The notes under the pieces: generated by a model | Databases searched by the model: none | What the model was told of the DNA's origin: nothing | What the model saw: only the letters and a program-made list of their open reading frames with translations | Shown here: positions 40,979-52,900 of the stretch, one piece after another | Layout: each line of letters starts with the position of its first letter | How positions within the stretch are numbered: position 1 is the first letter of the stretch | Program-made: the position numbers and the translations under genes | Source of the DNA: Tritrichomonas foetus | Taxonomy: Eukaryota; Parabasalia; Tritrichomonadida; Tritrichomonadidae | Length of the DNA: 64,000 nucleotides | Direction of reading: 5' to 3' | NCBI GenBank assembly: GCA_001839685.1 | Contig: MLAK01000502.1 | Location: 1 to 64,000 of the forward strand

Positions 40979-43900
40979 ATGTCGAATGAACGATTTTTAA
41001 AAGGAAAAAGTCGATTAATACAACACGAAACCGACGTACATAATTACAAACAGCTTTCAAGAAAAGTTGGAATAGTTATTCCTGAAGATACGGTCACAAT
41101 TCCTAAAATCGGACAATGGTCTCTTAGTAGTAGCAACATTCAAGCACCCACAATGAAACCGCCGCATCCAACTCGAGTTAAAACAGCAGCATCCATGCGC
41201 CCAAAAGAAAATGAAGATGCATCTTTAATAAACAATTTTTCACCAAAGAAATCTGCGAGTCGGACAATGAATAAAAAATCACCAACTCGGCCAACAACTG
41301 CGAAAAAAGGGATTACAAAAATTTCAATTCCAAAAGCACAGATTAATTCAATAAACGTAATGAATGTGACTGAAAAACTGGTTGACTTTCCTCAAGGAAC
41401 AGTTACAACAGATATTGATGAAATTCTTCGTTCGAAGTATCGAAGACCAAGTACCGCAGTTCCTCCAATCATTCCACAAACTCCAGAAAAAGACGAATTT
41501 TCAGTTGACACTCGATTTTTCCCACTTGAATATTTTGATGACACATCATTTGAAGAATTTTCTTTACCTGAATTAATGAAAGATCCTAATGCGTTTTCTC
41601 AGTACAATAATAATGGTCAAATTAAATGGGAAGAATGCACTGTTCTCAAATATGATGAAAAAACAAAATTTTTCTTAATTGAATGGAAAAAAACTAAAAA
41701 ACAAAAGAAAGTTCCACGTTTCAATTTAAGATTTGCACGAGAAAATCCTGAAAAATTTGCAAAAAGAATCGAAAATGCAAAAAATAATTGTAAAAAATAT
41801 GAAAATCAACTAAGATTTGATGCACAAGTAAATATGAAATCACTTGAAAATTTACCTTCATTGGCTGAAAATGATTTTATTGAAATGCATATGAGAGTTA
41901 ATTTAGATTTAAAGCCAAAATATGTAGCTATGTTAAATGAACTTGATCAAGAAGTGAAAATTAATTTTAAAAAATTAGAAAATCAACTTGAATTTGAATA
42001 TGAACTTGAGCAAAATCCATTGATCCCTTATCGTGATGAATTTTTATCACTAAGACCACCACAACCACCAGTTCCTTCATGTGGCTTAGTTTGTAGAACC
42101 TCTTTTAGTTTCCAAAAAATATTAAATAGAATTATAGAAACAAATATTTTAGCCGAGCCTTTTTTACAAGAAGGAATTTTTGGTGTGTGGGAAATTTTTC
42201 AAAACACAGAATCTCTTGTTTTTTATACTAGTGGTTTTCCTAGTGAAATATTAACACTTGAAGAATTTATTACGAGACAAAAAAAATTGTTAGAAAGTAC
42301 TTCAAATTCTTTTAAAAAATCAATTCAAGATACACTCGAAGGAGTTATTGTTTCGACCATTACAAGTCAACCTGATTCAATGAATTCTCAAAATTATGGG
42401 AAATTTAAAAAGATGGTTATTGTTACTGTAAGAATGCTTCATACTGTTTTATTAAGAATCGTTCAAGAGACTTTAACTCAGTTTTTAAGCCTTTTTGGAA
42501 AATTTTCAATTAAGAATCCGAATGAGGAGATATGTTTTGTTATTAAAGATAATACTTATCATCCACAATTCATAGTCGATTTGGTATTTAATAAAGAAAA
42601 TGGAAAACTTGAATCAAATCCTTCTTATGACTCATACCAAAATGAAATTGGTGAATTATTAAACATTTTGGAACATACTGTAAAAGTATTACCAGTTTTA
42701 CAATCTGCAATGATTGATGTTGATACATCAAACGTATCATTTGGTGATTGCCTGAAATATGTCTGTTCAAAAAAATCGGTTTTAGCGGATTACATTGAAG
42801 AATTATTCCACCCTGTTTTGGAATTCATTGATGAAAATCGCTCATATGAAGAATTTTTAAATCTTAATCCTTCTGAATATGTTGAAAAATTTGATCCAAA
42901 AGGCAAAAGATCACTTGAAGAATATCGAGAACATATAAATGATTGTAACAAAATCTTAAATATTGTTCAGCATGAAATGAAACCTATGTATGATAAAGAA
43001 TTATTTAGGATTTCCTGTATAGATTTCAAAGAAAAAACTTCTGAGCATTTAAAAGATCTTATATATAACTTTTTGTTTAGAGTGAAGAAATTTGCTGTCG
43101 AAACGATTGAAGAAGTTAAAAATGAATTTGAAGATATTTCAGAAAATCTCAAAAAAATTCCACAAACACCTGAAGAACTTGGTGCTTTAAATCAATATAT
43201 TAAAAAAGTGCATAATACTGAAAAAATACGAGCTGAAAAAATGGAACATTCTTCTCAAAGATTTTCTTTTCTTGATGAGTTTCATTTTGCGATTTCAAAT
43301 GATGAAATAGCTGTGAGATATCATACGTTACAAATGCCTGCCAAAATTAATTACATAATAGAAGAAACAGAAAGGTCGAATACTGTTGTGAAAACTAAAA
43401 TGATGTCTGAATTGAAAATGCAAAGGTTAAATTTGGATAAAGAAGCCCTCGCTGTTACCGAGGACTTAACAACATTTAGAAATACTTATAATGATATTGA
43501 AATGGCTGTAGAAGCAGCTGATGAAATTAATATTATTGATAAAAAGATTCAAAAATTGCGTGAATTAAATGAAAAATATACCTCACATGAAAAATTATTC
43601 GAATGTGAATTGAATCCGTCAAAACTTCTTCAAAATGTTGTTGATGAGTTTACTCCTCTTCATATTTTATGGAATCTTGCGAATGAATGGTTTAATGCAA
43701 ATACAGCTTGGCTAGATACTCCATTTCCACAGGTTCGTGCTGATAATATGAATCAATTTATGATTCAATCAACAAAGAAAATAACTAAATTGCGAAGAGA
43801 CTTGAATAATAAAATATTGATTGATGGAGTCTTAAGGCCATTGTCTGAGCAAATAGATTTGTTTAAAGAAAAATGTCCATTAATTGTGAAATTAAGGCAT

Positions 43901-46900
43901 CCTGGTATTAAAACAATGCATTGGGAAATGATTTCGGAAATTGTTGGTTTTACTGTCATGCCATCCATGGAATTGTCACTTCAAGAATTTTTGAACTTGA
44001 ATTTAGAACGATGGAGTGAACAAATCTTTGAAATTGCCAATGTAGCTGCCCTCGAATATTCCCTTGAATCATCTTTGGATCAAATGGATAATGAACTTCA
44101 AACGATGAAGTTTATTACTGTAGAATATCGAGATTCAAAAACTTATATCCTACAACAAATTGACGAAATTATTTCAACTATTGATGATCAGCTTGTAACA
44201 ACCCAAACATTACTTACATCACCATATATTAAACCAATGCTTAAACGAGCAACTGATAAATTAACCTTTCTTCATGCAGCACATGAAACACTTGATGCAT
44301 GGGTGACATGTCAAAAAAGTTGGCTTTATCTTCAGCCTATTTTTACAGGAACGTCAATCCAACAAAAATTGTATAAGGAAGCTATTCAATGGAATACAGT
44401 TCAATCAATATGGTCAACATTGATGAATCATACGCACGCTCATCCTGAATTTACCACCGTTATGTCACGTGATAATGTTCTTCATGATCTAAAAAAGTGT
44501 AATGAACTCCTGGAATCAATCACCAAAGGATTAAATGCTTATTTAGAATCCAAGAGATTAGGATTTCCTCGATTTTTCTTTCTTTCCAATGATGAATTAA
44601 TTTCTATTCTTTCACATACCAAAGACTTTGATAAAATTCAAGAATCAATGCAAAAACTCTTTGAATATGTAAACTCTATCACAGTGACAAATGATTTTTA
44701 TATTACACAAATGAACGATGCTATTGGAGAAAAAGTTGATCTTGTAAATCATATTTCTGGTGATACTCCAGAAATTGAAGATTGGCTAAATGGTTTTGAA
44801 GAAGAAATGAAGAACACTTTAAAAGATAATATTGTTAAAGCCCTGGATTCATCGAATCAAACTACGAAGAAACAGTGGTATTCGGATTATCCTGCCCAAG
44901 CAATTATTATTGCTTCTCAAATCCTTTGGACATCTCAAGTCACGCAAACATTTAAATCGACTAAAGCTAATAGAATGACTTTGTTACAGCAAAAGTATAT
45001 AGAAATACTAGATCAATTAACTGATTATATCAGGCAGCCAATTTCACGACTTCATCGTCAATTAACATCATGTTTACTTATTAATCAAGTTCATAATAGA
45101 GATATTATTAACCAATTGGCTGATGCAAATGTAAGTGATGCTGATGATTTCAAATGGGCCAAGCAGTTAAGATATTACCTTGATCAAGGAATAGTTATTG
45201 TTAGATCAATAAATAATCAATTTGAATACTCATATGAATATGCCGGTAATTCTGCAAGACTTGTAATTACACCTTTGACTGATCGTTGTTATCAAACTCT
45301 TCTTGCAGCATTTAAGCAACACTTGAGTGGGGCTCCAAGTGGCCCAGCTGGAACAGGTAAAACAGAAACTGTTCGAGATTGTGCAAAAGCTTTAGGAAGA
45401 CCATGTGTTGTTTACAACTGTTCAGAAGAAGTTACACCAGAGCAAATGTCGCAATTTTTTGCTGGATTGTCAAGTTCTGGATCATGGAGTTGCTTTGATG
45501 AATTCAATAGAATTAACATTGAAGTTTTATCTGTTATTGCACAGCAAGTGAGAAGCATTCAAGAAGCAATTGCTGGATCAATGGAAACTTTCAAACTTGA
45601 TGCAAGAACATTAAAGGTTAATCCAAATGCTGCTATTTGTATTACAATGAACCCTGGTTATGCTGGAAGAACAGAACTACCAGATAATTTAAAAGCATTA
45701 TTTAGGCCTGTTGCAATGATGGTTCCAGATTTTGTTTTCATTTCTGAAATTATGCTTTTTTCAGGTGGATTTTCAACTGCGTCTGTTCTATCAGTTAAAC
45801 TTGGAGCACTTTTTGATTTATGCAGAAAACAATTAAGTAATGCTAGACATTATGATTGGGGCTTGAGAGCAATGAAGGCAATTTTATCAACAGCTGGAAA
45901 AGCCAAAAGAAATGATTTGAATGCTAATGAAGCCTACCTTCTTGTTCGAACAATTCGTGATTGCACTGCACCTCGTTTAATTTCGAGTGATTTGCCTTTA
46001 TTCAATGGTATAATTACTGATGTATTTCCAACTGTTGTATTTGAAAAAGAAAGACCTGAAAAATTGGTTGAACAACTCAAAATTGTATTTAAAGAAATGA
46101 AACATCAGCCTCTTCCGGTTTTCTTAGATAAATGCGTAGAATTTCATGAAACAACTCTAGTTAGACATGGAATTATGCTGATTGGTGGTTCTTTTGGAGG
46201 TAAATCTGCAACTTGGAAAGCTATGGGTAAAGCCTTAACTGATATTCACCAACAATCTAAAGAAGGAATGTCTGTTCACATTGAACACTTAAATCCCAAA
46301 GCTATTTCAATTGCGGAACTTTATGGTGCATTCAATCCCGCAACATCAGAGTGGTTTGATGGTGTACTATCGCATGCTATTCGAAGTTGTTCATTTTCTG
46401 AACAGAATGAGCATAAGTGGATTATTGTTGATGGTCCAGTTGATTCTTTATGGATTGAATCAATGAACTCTCTGTTAGATGATAATAAAGTTCTTTGTTT
46501 ACCAAATAACGAACGAATTCAACTTGGACCGGAAGTTAAACTTATTTTTGAAGTTGATGATTTAAGTCAAGCCTCACCAGCTACAGTTTCTCGTGCTGGA
46601 ATGGTGTACTTTGATCCATCATGTTTAACATGGGAAGCTATCGTTGATTCAACATTAAATGAAATTGAACATTCTGAACATATAAAGAAACTTTGTCACT
46701 TATACATTCCACCAATGAAGAAATTCTTGGAAGTCGATGCAAAACTCGCAATTGAAATTTCATCACATGTTGTTGTTTCATCATTAATTGGCTTATTTTC
46801 TTGCTTTAAAGATTTACTGAGAAAGCCTAAAGAAATTACATCAAATGATGATGATGAGCAGAAATTTATCGATCCATTGAATGATATCCTGTATTATTCA

Positions 46901-49900
46901 TTATTTTCTGATTATTCAGATCGAGAAATTCCTTATTTTTATTCCAGTCCTGACAGACTTCCAAAAGCTGTTGAAATGGCTTTTATATTCTCTCTTATTT
47001 GGTCATTTGGTGCAGTTCTAAGTGAAGATTGTAGACTTACCTTTGATAAATTTTTACGGGAGAAAATGCATGAAAACAATTCCTTATGTGATTTTCCTAC
47101 AGAAAATACAGTTTTTAATTATTTTGCTGATTTTTCATGTTTAAAATGGACTGAATGGGTTGATGGAAAAACAAATATTGATTTCACTTTATCGCAAAGT
47201 GTTGAAAATCAATTAATTCCAACAAATGAATGTGCTGCCCCAATTTTCCTTTCTAGACTTCTAATTGAGCACCATAAATCAATTGTCTTACAAGGACCTC
47301 CAACTTCAAAAACTTTAATTTCTCGAATTTTAACATATAATATATTAGATCAAAAAGAATTCGATTGTCATAACTATCCACTTTCAAGTTGTTCAACACC
47401 TGCTAATATTGCATCATTTATGATGCAATTCATGCACAAGCATCAAGGAAAATTTGGACCTCTTCCCAACCAAAGTTTAATTTTTACAATAGATAATTTA
47501 GGTGCACCTAAACCTGAAGTATATGGAGCACAACCACCTTTAGAATTATTAAGACAATTCTTTGATTATGGAGGTTGGTATAATACAAAGACGGTCACAT
47601 TTAATAAAATTGTAAATACATCAATATTAGCGACAGTCAGTGAATCTGCAAATGGATCATGCCTTCCCAGTCGTTTGATTAGACATTTTTATCCAATTCA
47701 TATTCCATCATATTCGTCTGATACTTTAAATAATATTTTTACAACTTTACTTTCACAAAGATTGAGTGAATTCAATGGACAGATTAAAGATGAAATACAA
47801 AACATTGCAAATGCGACCATAAATGTTTATAATGAATGTAAAGAAAATCTTTTGCCCATCCCATCGAAACTTCATTATGTTTTTAGTTTTAGAAACATTA
47901 TTCGAATACTAAGAGGTTTATTAATGACTCGCCCTGCATTTACAACAACGCGTGGAGAGTTTCTCAGACTTTGGTATCATGAAATGCAAAGAGAAATTGA
48001 AGATCGACTTTCAACAGAAAAAGATCGAAAATGGTTTCTAAGTGTTCTTGAGAAAGAATCAAAAAATAATATGAATTTTGAAATTCCAAATGACACTACT
48101 GTTTTATTTAATGAATTTTCAGATGATTCTAAAAAATACAAAGAAGTTAAAAAATCACCAGAAGAATTATTAAAAGCTTGTACTGCTTTACTCGAGGATC
48201 ATAATAGTGACGCTTCAAAACCAATCGCAATTACACTTTTCCAAGAAGCTGTAAGTCATTTATCTGCTATTTCTCGTGTATTTTCTATGCGAAGAGGTCA
48301 TGCAATGCTTGTTGGTGTTAAGTCAAGTGGAAGAAAATCACTTGCTCGATTAGGACTTTTTATAAGTGATATGGAGCTTTTTGAAATTTCAATTACGCGT
48401 TCATATGGATTTATTGATTGGAGAGAAGATATTAAAAAAGTTGTAAAACAATGTGGAGTTGAAAATACTGAAACCGCTTTTATTATTTCTGATGTCCAAA
48501 TAATAATGCAACAACAACTTGAAGATTTATCAAATCTTGTTTCAACTTGTGAAATACCTCAACTTTTTGAACGAGATGAATTTGAAGGAATAAAAGCTGA
48601 ATTAGCTCAACAGGAATTACTAAGTGATGCTACAGCAGTAAATAACATTTTCATTAGTAGAATCCAAAAGAATCTTCATATTATTTTGGTTGCTTCTCCA
48701 TTTGGATCTGTATTTAAAGATTCAATGCTAAATTTCCCCAATCTTCGAAATGAAATGGCAATTGATTGGTATCTTCCATGGTCAGAAAACGCATTAAAAT
48801 CGATTGCATATGCTTCAATTAATCAAAATTCTGTAGGTGGAGTTGAAGTTGTTGATTCAGTTGTACAATCATTTGTAAAAATTCATAAATTTGTTGAACA
48901 TGAGGCCAGTAAGTATTTATCAACAACTAAAAGATTTACAGCTGTAACTCCTTCTAAATACTTTGAACTTATTCAAACATTCAAAATTAAATTAAAGAAG
49001 AAGCAAAGACAAACAATTGAATTAATTAAAAAGTATGAAAATGGAGTTGAAAAAATTAAAACTACTCGAGCTTCAATTTCTACAATGAGTCACCAACTTG
49101 ATACAGACATTCCTAAATTACAAAAAACTCGTGGAGAAGTAAAGCTAATGCTTGGTGAATTACAAGTTCAGCAAGAAGAAGTTGAAGAAAATAAAGCCGA
49201 AGTCAAAGAAAAAAGTATAATTGCAGCAAAAGAAGCTGCTTCTGCCAAAAGAGCCAATTCAATTGCACAAAAAGAACTTAAAAAAGCTGAACCTTTACTT
49301 GAAGAAGCTCAAGAAGCAGTAAATCGTTTAGATAAAGATTCTTTAGTAAATATTAAGAAACTTCATAATCCAAGTGCTGGAATGAAAGATACATTTGATG
49401 CTGTTTGTATTATGTTTAACCGAGCACCAAGAAAAGTTGATGGCGCAATGCCTGGTGAAAAAATAGATGATTACTGGCCTGAAGCTGTCTCACTTCTAAA
49501 TGATTTTAACTTTATTAAAAATGTCCAAAGTTACAGAATGGATATAATTCCAAAAGAAATAATTCATAAATTAAATAAATATGTAAATAATAACGTTCGT
49601 GCAGAAAAAAGGAAAGCAGCTTTGGCGTCTTTTCAAGCTGTTGCCGCATTATATGATTGGGTTTGTGCTTCATATGACTATTGGCATGTTTATCAAGAAA
49701 TCTTACCTAAAAAACGAAAAGCAGAGAAAACTGCAAAGAAACTTGAAGAAACACAAGCAATTCTTGCTAAAGCAAAAGGACGCTTGAAAGAAGTGGAAGC
49801 AAAACTTCAAAAATTGATGGATAATGTTCAAGAAATGCAAAAGAAAGAAAATGAACTTGCTCAAAATGTTACAAATACACAAAAACGATTAGAAAGAGCA

Positions 49901-52900
49901 AGGAAAATATTAAGTGGGCTTGAAGGTGAAGCAAAACGATGGGTGGAAAGTGCCAACAAACTGAAATTTTCAGCACAGTTCATTTTAGGTGATACAATTC
50001 TAATATCTAGTGCACTTACTTATCTTGGAGCATTTTCTCCTTCTTTTAGAAGTGAAATAATTGATGAATGGAAGAAATTCATGAAAGAAGCAAATCTTAA
50101 ATTCAATGAAAATATAACGATTGAAAATTCTATTGGGAATGAAGCGGTGATTCGAGATTGGGTTTTGAAAGGTTTACCAAATGATACACACTCTATTGAA
50201 AATGCTTTAATTATTCAAGAAAATGAAACTTGTTATCCATTGTTGATTGATCCACAATTAAGTGGAACGAAATGGTTACAAACCGTTTTAGATAATCAAT
50301 TACACCTTTTAAGTTTTGATCAACCTGATTTCCTTCATGTTTTGAAGAATTGTGTATCTTTGGGATACTCAGTAATTATCGAAAATGTCGGTTTGAAGCT
50401 TGATCCATTAATTGATCCTATTTTATCACGTGAAATATCAAATATTGATGGACAGAAAAGGATTTGTTTAGGAGGAGAATTTGTGGATTATAATGAAAAA
50501 TTCAGATTATATATTTCCACAAAATACCCCAATCCCCATTATTCACCTGAAGTATGCTCACAAATGACACTTATTAACTTCACAACAACACAAGATGGTT
50601 TGTCTGATCTTTTAATTAATAATTTACTTGAAGTTGAAAAAAGTGATTTAGAAAAAATGAGAGTTAGTTTGATGGAAGCTAAAGCAGAAAATATGAAAAA
50701 ACTAAAAGATATTGAAGATGAAATCCTTCAGATTGTATCAAATGCATCAGGTGATATTCTTGATGATGATACTGCAATAGAAACGCTTCAAAGAGCTCAA
50801 GCAACATCAGCTGATATTGAACAACAAATGATTGCTGCAGAACAAACAGAATCTGAAATTTCTGAATTTAAAACTCAATTTCTTCCTGTTTCTGACCGAG
50901 CCGCATTATTATATTTCTGTGTCTCTGATTTTAGTGTAATAGATCCAATGTATCAATTCTCATTGAAATGGTTTGTCCCATTATTCCGAAATTCTATTCA
51001 AAATGCAAATCATAAAGGTGATCTTGTTGAAAACTTCAAAAATTCGGTTGCCTCTTCCTTTTATGACTCAGTTTCTTTCTCTTTATTTTCTCGTCATAAA
51101 TTACTTTTCTCTACCTTAATGACCATTCGCATTCTACTTTATGAAAAACGCGTGAATTCTTCAGAATTGGCATTTCTGCTTTCACCGAATGTCGTTCACC
51201 AAAAAAGTGAAATTTCTTGGATTAATGATGATATTTGGTCACTTTTGGTTGCAATGAAAGACATTTCGCCAACGCTATCTGATGTTTTTAATTCAATTAA
51301 AGAGAATTCTGAAAATTGGAAACAGTATTATAATTCTATCTCACCTGAAAAAGCTGAAATTCCTTTTCAAAACCAATATTCTCTATCTTCTTTCCAAAAA
51401 CTTCTCATTCTACGAGTTTTTCATTTAGAAAAAGTGCGTGAGGGCTTGAGATTATTCATCAGTAATGAACTAGGGGAACAATTCATTTCACCTCCAACTT
51501 TGAACCTTGTAAATATTTTCAAAGAGAGCGATCCTTTATCACCTTTGATATTCATTATCATGCCTGGAATTGATCCTCAAGATGAAATCATAAATGTTGC
51601 CCAAATCCTTGAAACAGAAAAATATTTGAAAAGTTACTCACTTGGTCGAGGCAGAGGTCAAGGTGCCGAAGATTTAATTAATGATTCTGCCGAACGTGGT
51701 TTTTGGGTTTTGTTGCAAAATTGTCACTTGAGTTTATCTTTCATGCCACGATTAGAATACATTATTTCTCATTTGGATTCTGAAAAAACTCACAAAAGGT
51801 TTCGTTTGTGTTTAGTTACGATGAGTTCACCTGATTTTCCAATTGGAATTTTATATCAAGGAACGAAGCTAATTTATGAAATTCCAAAAGGAATTAGAGA
51901 AAATGTGACACGTCTTTACGGACTTTTCAATGAAGAAGATTATGATTCCATTGATTCTCTGACGCATGAAAAACGAATGACATTTAATTTAGCATTTTTC
52001 CATGCAGTTGTTCTTGAAAGGCTTCAATTTGGATCAATTGGATGGAATATTCCTTATGAATTCAATCCAAGTGACTTCACAATTTCTAGAAAACATCTAC
52101 GTTCATTTTTAAATGAAAACGAAAGTCGAAAGATTCCACTGGAAGAGCTTTTATATGTAATTGGAGAATTGGATTATGGTGGAAGAGTCACAGATGCATG
52201 GGATCGACGTCTTCTTTTATCTTTATTGAATCAATTTTTTGCAGGAAAGAATTTTGTGAGTGAAAGAAAATATCCAACACCCGATTTAATGGGAACAATG
52301 CAAGAACTCCTTGATACTGTATCTGAATGGTCTACCATCACAAGTGGTAGTGATGTTGGACTTGGAGAAAATGCTTCAACAATTATAGCTCGAAATGAAG
52401 CGATGAAAATCTTTGATAGCTTAATCGAAGTTCAGCCAACTCTTGTTGCTGCTTCTGAATCGATCAGTGAAGAACAATTTGCATTAAATTTGGTTCAGTC
52501 ACTTCAAAAACAAGTCCCTAGACAATTTAATAGGCGAAACTTTAAGAATAAATTCGACAAATCACAAACAATGACAACTGTTCTTGAACATGAAGTTATT
52601 CTTTATAATAATTTAATTACTGTCATTGTGGATTCCTTAAAGCAAATGGAAAAAGGTCTCAAAGGTTTGATTCTCATTGATGAATCACTTGAAACCTTTA
52701 ATCGGTCCCTTTTATCTAACAAAGTTCCTGAATTATGGTTAAGAAATTCTTTTCCATCAATTTTGAGCTTGAGTTCATATATGAGTGATCTTAACAAGCG
52801 TGTTGAATTCTTAAATGGTTGGTTAAACAATGGACAACAACCAGAATTCATTTTCTTGGGTGGATTTTTCCATCCTGAAGAATTTTTAACAGCTGTTCTT

